DNA of 64,000 bases, taken from NCBI GenBank assembly GCA_001936135.1, contig CP012809.1:3645501-3709500 (forward strand), given 5' to 3'. This stretch comes from Saccharomycopsis fibuligera x Saccharomycopsis cf. fibuligera. Taxonomy: Eukaryota; Ascomycota; Saccharomycetes; Ascoideales; Saccharomycopsidaceae. Shown piece by piece: positions 11,201-20,285 of the stretch. The translations under genes were made by a program, and so were the position numbers. The notes beneath the pieces were generated by a model. That model made no database searches and was not told the origin of the DNA. It worked only from the letters and a program-made list of their open reading frames with translations. Numbering within the stretch: position 1 is the stretch's first letter; each line of letters opens with the position of its first letter.

Positions 11201-11473
11201 CTCTGTGCCAGAAAGAACATTTATGAGCTCCTCAACATTCTGCTTACTGCTGAGCTCATCATATATAAACCCTTTAATGAAGGTAAGTTTTGAAGGCTCC
11301 ACTGAGTTTGGTAATATCACCAATAAAAGTGATAATATGTTTGATTTGTTGAAGATATGATGTTTGCTGTCAAGTGGAGCGGCTGAGATGATCTCACAAA
11401 CACTTTCAATGTCACCGGTAGACGCCTTTAGAGCGAGAGCTAAGAAAAGTTTGTACTCAACTAGGTCGTCCAT
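8300..11473 (-). CDS. SEC39: Sec39, Dsl1 tethering complex subunit
   Basis: The 1057-residue protein is predicted to be nearly all helical. The region ending LTIFQVCKFVDPSWM (about residues 790-850), followed by a Q-rich helix and SKLLEVVPSS, matches the C-terminal part of Saccharomyces Sec39, which reads LTFYQMGKFVDPNW and then GRLLEVCP. Sec39 with Dsl1 and Tip20 tethers COPI vesicles at the ER and acts in retrograde Golgi-ER traffic. The protein is longer than yeast Sec39 (709 aa), mostly because of a Ser/Asn-rich tail of about 150 residues and insertions. The ATG at 11471-11473 starts MDDLVEYKLFLALAL, a plausible first helix. It is divergent from the coiled-coil gene, 292 bp away. I found no CTG codon by eye despite the high leucine content. 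Confidence 0.85.
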   Translation of the reverse strand: MDDLVEYKLFLALALKASTGDIESVCEIISAAPLDSKHHIFNKSNILSLLLVILPNSVEPSKLTFIKGFIYDELSSKQNVEELINVLSGTELEKLDDREVLEQQFNTLSNYIDIQAIKFSWNQHLAANDSEKQTMFFNFVKSRTLKVSELYNENVFFNRSLLNLLPKADPSVQSWQLGLLNPLDFIINYYIKNGIYGALPNLLVFQNGLSSKENFNYLIKFMDKDNIDEFLINCIIPYVKYNNNWRLLNGWLEDKNFITSDDYDLVLKMFEFFFNNYLVTQDYDNEVLNFLNKFIVDYLFKVYSSNALTHETLSLMSETIQYFIGNNHYFKQFHNDSNSIDFQQDFDHNIIDDQYIKTHFCNNTLPSLEIISSLIDSISKLIKIGNNNEILMSITQILLIAISSSEIQLNFAKFLIHNYKVNDDLENHVDSYNNWENFLINFNWLIDSSVLFKKIQNYACINKINEILFEILLNLNYNGLIEKYLLINFNSNANFKKILLKYCWQHYIKADNFSLKRGELLTVVEFLKNFDLQLETDIADANNFFVANKSKLDIYESSNDAKFFDFESSLVQDKSLSEFATSDLSLHKISNIKKDFDSCDDLNFEILKLKKLLIASNQLVINYKFQLQNSETVVPVDIYRLNNPLVIMEKILELNAKSYLDMAKLYKTIVDFCISLDKVALIFDVSYFESANLNGTENYSGDFDSFELYDDFFVEDGELEISTQELELKKNRASKIPHMVANHKYPLKDKLISSCINSSLIDLNFEFAYENSMKLLNNETGTSSESLGYIWLTIFQVCKFVDPSWMITSFNDDFEDEELGGAAEEPDDHIEIPLTILTQQIEIISKLLEVVPSSTSISATENKIILNHANYLTNKYHKKLNSQVVNDFNNYQYQQSSSIFKNFNASTGTLLNQFTKNASNLNIASNNNNNSNLTINRRNYLGQQQDSINSSPISAFASPRNSQVESSANHSAIPLGRGTPVSQQSAGGLENRFVRAFTSSASEIFKNDTENGNEQPGMSNSASNSRLNLIGGEEQIKNLFVSGLGWAIGANPHDTNR

Positions 11474-11765
11474 TGTGTTGCCTCAAGCCCTTAGTTCCTA
11501 AGGTGTATGATATTTATTTGAATCAAGTTGGTATCATGAAGGTGCAACTCTTACACTTTTACGTTATGTCCACAGCGAAAACTCGAAACGCCAGAAAACC
11601 AAGAATTGGACCTCCGAATTCCGGCATAACACATCACGTGCAAACGACCGGCTCACAGAGCAGCAGCTGTCATATGAAGATCAGAAACTGGCAGGCACAA
11701 AATCACATTGCAGCCAGCAGAGAAGAGCGACACAAGCTTCTGTTTCACGACGAAACACCAAAAGA
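11474..11765. promoter_or_regulatory. Divergent promoter with CACGTG element
   Basis: This 292 bp stretch lies between SEC39 and the coiled-coil gene. It contains TCACGTGC (CACGTG at 11635-11640), the core bound in yeasts by Cbf1/Tye7/Pho4-type bHLH factors. Which factor acts here is not shown by the sequence. Confidence 0.4.
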
Positions 11766-13727
11766 ATGACCACTTTAGGCTCAAAGTCATCCAGCAGAAT
11801 AAGTGTTCACTCTAGCGACAGTGAAGGCGAGCAGGATGATGCCTTTGCGCAATTCGTCTTAAACCGCAACATAGGCAACCAAACTTCAGATGAAGATTAT
11901 CATCTCCCGATACCCAGCTACATTTACCCACACACCCAAAGCAACCAGGAAGCAAATAGTACCGATAAGACTAATATCTCGACAAATATGCCCCAGGACA
12001 ATGAGGTGCATGATGTGTCCTATAGGGATCAAACTCACATATTCAATGAGGGAACTAATCGCTCTATCAATGGTCATGATAGCATCTCGCCTGCTACTCC
12101 AGAATTCAATTCGGAGATGGTTGGCTCGCTATCAAACTCCAAAGTCAAGTCAACGTTTTTTCCGCCAATAATATCTAATATAGCCTCTAATCTAGAGACG
12201 AGTGTTATGGATGATGATCTTCTTCAGTTCCTTAATGCCACTAGGTTTCAAAATGCAGGAGAATTGATAGGCTATGGAAGCTACCATGAGGAAGTGCTCA
12301 AAAAATCAGAGTTACTATCCATCTTAAACTCTAAAGAAAAGATAGAAGTATCACAACTACATACCAACATTGAAACCCATAAGAAGACATTATCCTCTGG
12401 CAAAAGCCCTGTCAATATAAGAGCTAATATTACAAGCAATTTGCAAAGATTAACCCAGGTTTTTCAATTGCTTTATCAATTCTATAATCACGAGGTTAGT
12501 ACTCGAGGAAAAATTATTGAAAGTTTTGAAGCTTGGGAAAGAAGGAAGGTTGAAATGAGCCATAAAATAGAGGATATTGATGAAACCATTCTTTATAACG
12601 ACAAGCTTCAAACTTTAGTTGATCAGCGCAAAAATGTTGCGTCGGAAATTGAGATTTTAGAAAATAGGTTGCAAACATTAAAACATAAAGCAAATCTCAT
12701 AGATGAGGAAATCAGTAGTACACGAAGTGTTGTTGAAAGCGAAAAAGCTTCATATGTGCGATCTATCGAACATATTGACAAGGTTGAATACCAAGCTATA
12801 GATAGACTTGTCAAGGAAAATTATATATCTCTTGATGAGATTCACGGGAAATCATTACCAATAGAAGATGTTCCTCTATCAAAAAGAAATGTTGTTGACA
12901 ACTTGAAATTAGCATTCAATAAATTTGGCAGGAACGTGAATATTAGATTGAATGCAGATGAAGTCTTAGGGGCTTTATACTATCAGCAGCAGCAATTAAA
13001 TTCTTCTAGAAAGCATTATCAAAAATGTGTAAATGACTTCGATCAAATAACTAACATATGGTTCAGTGTTGTGGAGGAGCTCAATGCTAAAGAGGAAACG
13101 CTATACAAGTTGTTCATGGATGTTCAAACAAGCCAAAAAAGTATAACTCCCAGAACCACTTTTAATGACAGCATTGAGCAGATTTTAACAGGAAATATGA
13201 ATTTTTTGCAAAGTCGTATACAAGTGGTTGAGAAGCTCAATGCAAACGAGGCAAATGTTTCAGAAGTTTTCGGAAACGTCTTAAGGAACGAATTAGCTGC
13301 CATTGTCAGTAGTTTACAGCTTGTCAATCCAACTAACAGTCTGCTCCATGATGTTGGCACAAACCCTGACGAGCGTAGCTTTACTGGTTTTCCACATAAC
13401 CATGCCTTATTATCTTCGAGTCCGGATTCAAAGTCAATGGTGTCACTCAGTATTAATGATAATTTTATAACTAATAATGTGCTGCTACATAAAACTATTG
13501 ATCGGCCTAGCACGCCAGTATTGCCTATAAACCCTGCATCAAGCTCGCCTCCAACCGCCAGTTTAATCACAACCTATGCGTCAGAAATATCTAGTGGCGG
13601 CAATGGAGGCTTGAAAGATTCAAGGGCTATGCATACTACGTCATCTTTGATTCAATCCAAGTACAAAAATGACTTGAGCTTTAATAAAGGTAGGGGTAGA
13701 GACAAAAAGGCTCTCAAAAAGGATTAA
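11766..13727 (+). CDS. Coiled-coil protein of unknown function
   Basis: The 653-residue protein was not assigned to a family. Residues 1-150 are acidic, Ser/Asn-rich and probably disordered. Residues about 155-440 are helical, with heptad-like coiled coil around 255-335 (DQRKNVASEIEILENRLQTL) and further helices with charged faces at about 340-520, so a BAR-like or tether-like architecture is possible but unproven. The C-terminus (about 540-653) is Ser/Thr-rich and ends in a basic stretch (GRGRDKKALKKD). There is no membrane segment, zinc motif or enzyme motif. The ATG at 11766 overlaps no other plausible gene. The gene converges on the Rab gene. Confidence 0.75.
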   Translation: MTTLGSKSSSRISVHSSDSEGEQDDAFAQFVLNRNIGNQTSDEDYHLPIPSYIYPHTQSNQEANSTDKTNISTNMPQDNEVHDVSYRDQTHIFNEGTNRSINGHDSISPATPEFNSEMVGSLSNSKVKSTFFPPIISNIASNLETSVMDDDLLQFLNATRFQNAGELIGYGSYHEEVLKKSELLSILNSKEKIEVSQLHTNIETHKKTLSSGKSPVNIRANITSNLQRLTQVFQLLYQFYNHEVSTRGKIIESFEAWERRKVEMSHKIEDIDETILYNDKLQTLVDQRKNVASEIEILENRLQTLKHKANLIDEEISSTRSVVESEKASYVRSIEHIDKVEYQAIDRLVKENYISLDEIHGKSLPIEDVPLSKRNVVDNLKLAFNKFGRNVNIRLNADEVLGALYYQQQQLNSSRKHYQKCVNDFDQITNIWFSVVEELNAKEETLYKLFMDVQTSQKSITPRTTFNDSIEQILTGNMNFLQSRIQVVEKLNANEANVSEVFGNVLRNELAAIVSSLQLVNPTNSLLHDVGTNPDERSFTGFPHNHALLSSSPDSKSMVSLSINDNFITNNVLLHKTIDRPSTPVLPINPASSSPPTASLITTYASEISSGGNGGLKDSRAMHTTSSLIQSKYKNDLSFNKGRGRDKKALKKD

Positions 13728-14287
13728 CTGTGTATTTCCCGATGTCCTTCTCCGTCCATTGTATTATACCCAAATATTATATTATAGTTATGAAACTGAA
13801 TTTTTACATCTTTTTCTTGTAAATGCCTCAGTTTTTTTACTCATAGTGTGTTGAATTGTCTGCAATTTTGCGAGACACGCTTATTAAAAATACAGTAGAA
13901 AAGAAAATATAACTTAATCTGAAAGTAGGCTTAAATTATTGACAACAAAACAGAATCCAACAAAGTGAAAAATACTATACAAAAAAAAAAAAAAAAAATA
14001 AGTAAATAAATAAAAAACATGAATAAATAACCAAACAAATAAAGATACTGTGTGGTGTCTCAAGACGTCTATGTTGAGCCACCACTGGAAAATCAAATGA
14101 GATGGAAAGGGGCAAAATTATGAAGACAAAGAGCTTGTCAAAATATAAAACCAAAAACCATGAGCCAAAACCATGAGCTAAATAAAAATATAACATTATA
14201 AAACATACGGAACACAATACAATGACAGAAAAAAAAACTAAAAAAGAATAATACGATAGAAACCAACGTCTGTAGCACCTCGAGTTA
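13728..14287. other. Convergent intergenic region with A/T tracts
   Basis: This 560 bp AT-rich stretch lies between converging stops. It includes an 18-base A tract at 13982-13999 followed by AAATA-type repeats. No gene is seen. Confidence 0.45.
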
Positions 14288-15118
14288 CTAACATGCACAC
14301 CCAGCATTTTCGCCATTTTCACCTCTTCTTAACCCCTGGTTCAAATCTATATACCGTGAGCCCCCTTTATTTTTTTTCCCGGCTGCATTTGGGTCTCCCT
14401 CTATATGGAACAAGTGGTCAGGCAACTCTTTGGCAATTGAGGTCTCAAACAATTCTTTAACATTTTCGCCTGTCTTGGCGCTGGTTTCAATATAGATAAA
14501 ATGTCTCTCTTGAACAAATTTTTGGACTTCTTCATTGCTAACTGCGCGCTCTTGATTTTCCTTCTTTATGAGATCTAGTTTGTTGCCTACTAATATCAAT
14601 AATAGGGAGCTCTGTTGCTGAGGCAGCTGCAAAGCATTGGCTGCGCCACTATGAGAATTATTCGTTCCACTAATATTATTATCACTTGTTTCATCATCCG
14701 CGCTATTGTCATTATTATCAGCATGTTCAGTAGCACCGCTGACGGCAATATTGTTTCCATCGCAATATATCTGTAGCTCGCTCACCCAGTCTTTTGCTTT
14801 CTCAAAGCTGCCTCTCTCCGTTAAATCAAACACAATGATTGCAACATTAGCGTTACGATAGTACATTGGCGTCAACGATTTGTAACGCTCTTGACCCGCC
14901 GTATCCCAAATCTCGTATTTCACTTTATTAAGAACTTTCCTTTCGTGGTCAGGAAACTCAAAAACCCGGGAAATAAAAGCGGCACCGATGGTTGCCTCAC
15001 GGTACGGGTCAAAGATGTTTCTGGTAAACCGTTGGATGATAGAAGACTTTCCCACAGAGGACTCCCCTAAAAAGACAAGCTTAAAAGTGCCGTGACGCTT
15101 GATTAGTTCTGTTGACAT
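14288..15118 (-). CDS. YPT52: Rab5-family small GTPase, Ypt52-like, with long insert
   Basis: The 276-residue GTPase starts at the first in-frame ATG (15116-15118, MSTELIKRHG); the frame is open upstream but has no earlier ATG. Motifs are the P loop GESSVGKSS, switch I EATIGAAF (Rab5-type), WDTAGQERYKSLTPMYYRNA in switch II, GNKLDL (G4) and TSAKTGE (G5). The C-terminus ends CAC, a double-cysteine geranylgeranylation signal. Rab5 proteins control endosomal fusion and vacuolar sorting with Vps21. YPT52 is the best fit, since Ypt52 also carries extra residues before G5. Unusual is an acidic Asn/Ser/Gln-rich insert of about 45 residues before G4, with no splice signals to remove it. VPS21 or YPT53 cannot be fully excluded. 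Confidence 0.88.
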   Translation of the reverse strand: MSTELIKRHGTFKLVFLGESSVGKSSIIQRFTRNIFDPYREATIGAAFISRVFEFPDHERKVLNKVKYEIWDTAGQERYKSLTPMYYRNANVAIIVFDLTERGSFEKAKDWVSELQIYCDGNNIAVSGATEHADNNDNSADDETSDNNISGTNNSHSGAANALQLPQQQSSLLLILVGNKLDLIKKENQERAVSNEEVQKFVQERHFIYIETSAKTGENVKELFETSIAKELPDHLFHIEGDPNAAGKKNKGGSRYIDLNQGLRRGENGENAGCAC

Positions 15119-15775
15119 TAAAATTTTCACTTCTCTTGAACCTGGGTAACCTTTTAACAAGATATAATGGCCTGTTGGTGACACCTGTGACTTTGTTGGT
15201 GATGGAGATGAAGCAATGATGATTCCAATTGATGATGCTGCTGATTATGGTAATGAGGAAGAAGAAGATGATGATGATGATGATGCTTTTACAACCAGTG
15301 CTCATAATTTGCTTATGTAAGTCACCCTATCTTAACCGTCTGCATACGCCGTCGGTGCGGATGCATTTATGCTAGGTAACTGAATTGAGGTTGTTGCAGA
15401 TAGTCATAACAGGCATTTGGAAGGCTGGCAAATTATCAACCTGTGCACAGTGATTTGTGTTTTCTGACCCAAAGAACAATTGTTACGTGGAAAAAGAATA
15501 ATTTCTAGGTTTCTAGTATAATCATGTTATATAGTCCAGCCAAAAATGGCAGTGAGGATAGTCTAAATAAAATCTTTTTAAACAAACAGTAACAAAAGGA
15601 GCATCAGAAAGTACTGATGATAATAGTATAGCTTTTTTATAAACAAAATAAAAAAATGAAAAAAAAAAAAAAAAAAAAATCTAATAGTACAAAATTTAGT
15701 CGAAGAGTTGAATAAACCAGAGACTCAAAAGCAAGTGAAGATTTTTGTCATCTGTGAATCTGAGTATAAAAAGGC
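15119..15775. promoter_or_regulatory. Upstream region of the Rab gene / downstream of the glucanase
   Basis: This 657 bp stretch contains a GAA then GAT trinucleotide tract (about 15253-15282) in the Rab 5' region and a 22-base A tract at 15659-15680 near the glucanase 3' end. A short plus-strand acidic frame across the trinucleotide tract is not credible as a gene. Confidence 0.45.
15659..15680. repeat. Poly(A) tract, 22 bases
   Basis: Uninterrupted A run about 95 bp beyond the stop of the glucanase gene; on the gene's strand it is a T run, as is common in terminator regions. Confidence 0.9.
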
Positions 15776-16891
15776 TTAGTATGGATCAGCGCCCTTAATA
15801 CCCCAACTTTGTTCCAAAGTACCGTCTTTCCAGGCTTCGTTCCAGGCAGAAAACAATAAACTATGCTTATTAGAAGAACTGGATTTGATTGAGTTAAGAC
15901 AGCTGTTTTGGTTTGACTTGGATGCACGATTACCGCCAGCGGTAGGCCAACCAGTTTCTGTAATAAGAACATCTTTCCCACTGCAAATACCCTTCAACTT
16001 GCTGATCTGACTTTCTAACCATTTGCCGCAATTGCTTGGTTCGCTGCTTCCATCAAAATATGGGTGTGCATTGGCTGCAACAAAGTCTCCGTTGCACAAA
16101 TCTTTGTTGGACCAAATAGTGGAGTAAACATCTACTGCCGCAACCTTAACATTGTGACCAGACAATTTGCTTTTAGCTTGGGAGACATAACTTGCCATTT
16201 GGGAAGCAGTGTATTTACCGTCGTTAACATGCTCGTTCCCAATGGTGACACCATAGATGTCACTCCACTTACCTTTCTTATTGACGGCTTTGGTAATAGT
16301 TTCAATACCTGATGACACCTTGGTTGGATCATAGATACCCACCAAAAGCTTCTGGTTGCTACCTTTATTCTCCAATGCCACGCTAACCAAATCACAGTCA
16401 ACGTCATAAAGTCTAATGACACTGTAGCTGGAAAGGGCTTTGATTGCCTGGGCTAATTTAGTTGATGACTTGCAACTACCATCGCTACCGTATTGGGAGA
16501 AGGCAATACCGCTTCCTGAAAGACTGCTGCTGTAGCCATTAGAGCTACCGCTGCTGGAGCTACCGCTGCTAGCTGCTTTTGAGCTTGAACTTGAGGCTGA
16601 TTTTGGGGAGCTGCTACTGGTAGCAACAACTTTGTTGTTGGTTTGGACTTTTGGTGAAGCTGAGGCAGCTTTGGAGGTAGTAGCTGCCGCTGCGTTGACT
16701 GTCAGAGACGTAACTGCTGGAGCTGCTGCCTGAGTAGCTGCAGCCTGGGTAGCTGCTGCGGCACCACCAGCATTACCGTAGTTGATGGTGTTCCAGTCCA
16801 CGGCATAATTGATGGCATTCCAATCAACAGGGGCAGCTTCACAAAGGATATTGAGCAAGAAGGTGAGAGCTATTATTGATATGAGGTGCAT
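15776..16891 (-). CDS. GH17 cell-wall glucan hydrolase/transferase (SCW4/SCW10/MP65 type)
   Basis: The 371-residue secreted wall protein has a signal peptide (residues 1-19, ILCEA then APVDW), then a duplicated VDWN-INY motif (about 22-38), an Ala/Ser/Gly-rich O-glycosylation stretch (about 40-125) and the GH17 domain. The predicted acid/base glutamate is in TIGNEHV (E220) and the nucleophile glutamate in LITETGWPT (E312); both are present. SCW4/SCW10 and Candida Mp65 have the same length (about 380 aa) and order and remodel beta-1,3-glucan. It ends with a tryptophan-rich strand, and there is no GPI signal, so it is secreted or covalently wall-bound. A TATATAA box lies about 145 bp upstream on the minus strand. 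The exact paralogue (SCW4, SCW10 or SCW11) was not decided. Confidence 0.9.
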   Translation of the reverse strand: MHLISIIALTFLLNILCEAAPVDWNAINYAVDWNTINYGNAGGAAAATQAAATQAAAPAVTSLTVNAAAATTSKAASASPKVQTNNKVVATSSSSPKSASSSSSKAASSGSSSSGSSNGYSSSLSGSGIAFSQYGSDGSCKSSTKLAQAIKALSSYSVIRLYDVDCDLVSVALENKGSNQKLLVGIYDPTKVSSGIETITKAVNKKGKWSDIYGVTIGNEHVNDGKYTASQMASYVSQAKSKLSGHNVKVAAVDVYSTIWSNKDLCNGDFVAANAHPYFDGSSEPSNCGKWLESQISKLKGICSGKDVLITETGWPTAGGNRASKSNQNSCLNSIKSSSSNKHSLLFSAWNEAWKDGTLEQSWGIKGADPY

Positions 16892-18464
16892 TGTTGGTTA
16901 GTTTCTGGTTATTGGCTATTTGCCTACTGGAGGAAGGTATGTTTAAAGGGAGAGAAATTCCTACAGTGCAAACGAGCTACAAACTCAAAAAAGAAAAAGC
17001 GAATGAAGATGATAGCTGAGTGGTATTACTCAACTTATATACTCATTGGATCACTCAGATATATTACTTGTGGTAATATGAGGTTATGGGTTTACCAAGG
17101 ATAATGTTCAGCACCGTTCTGCAGGCGGAAACAGGTGTGCGTCAGAGCTGTCGCAGATTTTGTGCTAACGGAGTTTTTCATTATTGGGAGGCATACTTTT
17201 TGTATGTTTTGCAAACTGAGAGCGGAGCCACCTATGGATTGTAAACTTTTAAGGAAATCAGGCGGGCAAAAGCAGCATGGACTTCTAAAAGCCTGCCTAT
17301 CAGCTTTATGGAAAAATTGCACTCTGAAAACCTTGAAATTACTTCTCACTTAAACGGCAGGCTGTGGTCTAGGAAAAAAACGATTGCAGATCTAAAGTGC
17401 GCACATTGAAAAATCAATACATTGATCGCTGTTGACACAGCTACCAGAAACCAACCTTTTCTCTGCTGTGCTTGAATAGTTAGCCAATGCGAAAATATCA
17501 TATCAGCACCAGATCATTATCAGCTAAATTTTTTGGGGGCTCACCGTATCCAGACCGTAACTCGGCCATCGCTCGCTACAAACTCATAAAGGTTTTTTAC
17601 TTACCGTACTGCACATGGTTTCCCCTGATGCTTGGTAACTGTGAGTAAGCATAAATGGCAGTAATTCACACGTACTGCACAAAACCCTTAGGACGTGATT
17701 CCTATCATGAACAGTATGGTTGCTGGATCCCGAAAAAAAAAAAAATGCTGAAAGCGTAAAAACGAAAGTTGCAGCTGGAGAAGGAAATTCATAGTTTACT
17801 GTTGCAAAGGCATATAGCACTTTATTTCTGAGGACACTGTTGTTAAATTTTAATGAAACTTTTGTGCGAATATACAGCATCATTACCGAGACTGTGAAGT
17901 GTTGCTTATATGCGTCGGCAGTATGCACTGCGGAAATCTAGGGAAGCACTATGTACAATATCAGTGCAGCATCATAAAATCAAAAAGTAGAGAGTGTGTG
18001 TGTAAGAAATGAGAAAATCCCTGGTAGTTACTCCCCATAACATTAATCTAACTTTAGCTGTTTTGAATTATATTTACGAGCCAAGAAGCCAAATATAATA
18101 CAGCAAGACGAAACTCTGTGTAAAAAGTTGTTGAAAACATGCTCTTTGCTTTGTAATGTTCTATTATTGGCACTTTGAGAGGCCAATGGGCTAGGATCTG
18201 CTAATGTCTATTATATACTCCAGAAAAAGTTTGTATGTTCCCCACAGTACCATGCGCCATGGCGCAGTTCTGCAGACAAGGGCATGAACTATATATAGCC
18301 AGCCTATAAAAACATCAGTTTTTCAGAATAAAAAATCTTCTGAGTGTAACTTTTGCTAGTATCCAACTTTTCTCCCTGAAATTATCTGGAGCAAACAGCA
18401 TTGATAGGCAGCATATACAATAAATTCTTGACGACAAAGTTACATTATCAAAAGAGATTTTACA
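16892..18464. promoter_or_regulatory. Long divergent promoter, glucanase gene / MFS transporter gene
   Basis: This 1573 bp stretch has no credible ORF. TATATAA on the minus strand at about 17033-17041 serves the wall glucanase. TATATATA at about 18289-18297 and TATAAAA shortly after it precede the transporter start by about 170 bp. The length and TATA boxes suggest regulated expression of both genes. Confidence 0.55.
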
Positions 18465-20285
18465 ATGAGTATGCTAGTTCTGACGAGAAGTAACACGATA
18501 CAGAAAGAAGCTGTGCGGGAGTCATATTCTGACTCAAGCCAAAAATACAACCTAAGCGGCGATGCCAACAGAAACTCTCTTGACAGAATTAGAGGTGTTA
18601 TAACACATAGTCCTGTACCATGCACCCTTTCAGACGGCCAGGGAGTCAGCAAACTTGATTCGCAAATCCCAAGTCTGTTTCCGATTTCTTCGTCAACGCC
18701 TTTCAATTATGCCTCGGAAAGAGAAAGACTGGTTGATGTATCGAATTCGAGACCTTTAGTTCCACCAGCGCACCAACCAGCTACACCAACTGCTGCTCAT
18801 CATAAGACCATTAGCCGTCTGGCAAATTTTGATGATTCGGACCACGACAATGATAGCGTTAACGTGAATATAATTAGTTCGCCTGCAAACTATAGCGATA
18901 GAGTTAGCGTCTCCAACCTTTTTGAAGATGAACAAGGTAGCAACGTAACGCCTCCGTTAATGACTATAACCAATCCTTCGAAAAACGTATATCGGTTTAT
19001 TGCCAGTTGTTGCTGGCAATTCTGTCTTGGTGCCACAGACGGATCTGTGGGTGCATTATTGCCTTCTATTGAAGCTCACTATGCCGTTACTTATGCAGTG
19101 GTCTCATTAATTTGGTTGGCAAACTGTATTGGCTTTATTCTAATTGCTTCAACTTCTCATTTTGTAACAAAACATTTGAAGCTCAAAACTGCTGTCTTCA
19201 TATCGACATTACTTCAAGTTATCCAATTCTCTATTGCTTCCAGTGGCACAAAATTTCCGGCCTTTGTTTTTTCCTACTTCATTGGTGGTGTCGCTGCTGC
19301 GTTGGGATTGTCAAGACATAATTACTACATTTCAAGATTTGATAAGGCTAGCACCTACCTAGGTATTTTACATGGGTCTTACGGTATAGGTGCCACTGTT
19401 GGCCCGTTGATTGCTACACTTATGATATCCCATAAGTTAAAGTGGCATTTTTTCTTTTTGGTTTTGTTGGGTGTCACACTTGCCAACTGCTTCACAATAT
19501 TCTTTTCTTTCATAGATAGTGATGCTGACTTTTTGCCTTTTGAATTAGCTGAAGAGTCCGACAATTCTATTCAACAGGAAACGAACTCTTCGGCAATACA
19601 GTTGAGAGATATGACATCTAGCAAACCCCGTCACGATCACGAAGGCAATGTATCCAAGGCACCAAATGATTTTACATTAGCTGTCAAACTAATAAAGACC
19701 TGGTTGATGTCTTTTTGGGTTTTGTTTTACCAAGGCCTTGAAGTTGGTTTTGGTTCTTGGGTCGTTACCTTTTTCTTAAAAAGTAAAAAAGGTCATGCCG
19801 GCACTACTGGTTACATTTCATCTGGTTTTTGGGCTGGTATTACTATAAGTCGTTTTGTTGTTACTCCGCTTGCATCCAAATACCTCGGAAGCAGAAGATC
19901 AATAATTGTTCTTGGTATAATGGCCATAATATTTGATGTATTAACTTGGACTGTTTCAAATATCTATGCAAGTGCTGTTATGGCTGCTTTCAATGGTGTG
20001 GTTGTGGGGCCAATGTATCCATTGATGATTGGATTGGTGCCACGTATATTACCAAGAAAGGTTCAAGTTATTTCTATGACCATAATGATGGCGTTTGGGT
20101 CATCTGGCGGTGCTTTGTTTCCTTTTATAATTGGTTTGTTGACCCAATTCATTGGTACTTATGTCATGCACCCAATATTCATTGCATTGACTGTAGCAAT
20201 GGTTATCACTTGGGTTATTTTGCCAAATGTCGAAAGAATTGATAAAGCAGGACCTCCAAAAAATTTCTTGCAATATATTTGGTAA
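18465..20285 (+). CDS. BSC6: Major facilitator superfamily transporter, BSC6-like
   Basis: The 606-residue membrane protein has a Ser-rich cytosolic N-terminus (1-165). About twelve hydrophobic segments follow from residue 170 to 590 in two halves of six, split by a hydrophilic loop (about 365-405, with a basic/acidic low-complexity stretch). The first segment reads CLGATDGSVGALLPSIEAHY, typical of the fungal MFS group that includes BSC6 (YOL137W) and relatives of fucose-permease-type carriers. The substrate is not known in yeast and is not suggested by the sequence. The ATG at 18465 is followed by a second at 18471, and a TATA box lies about 170 bp upstream. All CTG codons I saw are in the disordered N-terminus, none in the membrane segments. 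Confidence 0.82.
   Translation: MSMLVLTRSNTIQKEAVRESYSDSSQKYNLSGDANRNSLDRIRGVITHSPVPCTLSDGQGVSKLDSQIPSLFPISSSTPFNYASERERLVDVSNSRPLVPPAHQPATPTAAHHKTISRLANFDDSDHDNDSVNVNIISSPANYSDRVSVSNLFEDEQGSNVTPPLMTITNPSKNVYRFIASCCWQFCLGATDGSVGALLPSIEAHYAVTYAVVSLIWLANCIGFILIASTSHFVTKHLKLKTAVFISTLLQVIQFSIASSGTKFPAFVFSYFIGGVAAALGLSRHNYYISRFDKASTYLGILHGSYGIGATVGPLIATLMISHKLKWHFFFLVLLGVTLANCFTIFFSFIDSDADFLPFELAEESDNSIQQETNSSAIQLRDMTSSKPRHDHEGNVSKAPNDFTLAVKLIKTWLMSFWVLFYQGLEVGFGSWVVTFFLKSKKGHAGTTGYISSGFWAGITISRFVVTPLASKYLGSRRSIIVLGIMAIIFDVLTWTVSNIYASAVMAAFNGVVVGPMYPLMIGLVPRILPRKVQVISMTIMMAFGSSGGALFPFIIGLLTQFIGTYVMHPIFIALTVAMVITWVILPNVERIDKAGPPKNFLQYIW

Noticed and set aside
11473-11769. 98-codon plus-strand frame just before the coiled-coil gene
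   Set aside because: Lies in the divergent promoter, ends overlapping the next ATG, and has no coding character beyond being open.
15208-15318. Acidic plus-strand frame through the GAA/GAT tract ending at a GTAAGT donor-like site
   Set aside because: Only about 34 codons from ATG, lies antisense to the Rab gene's upstream region, and no matching acceptor and downstream exon was found.
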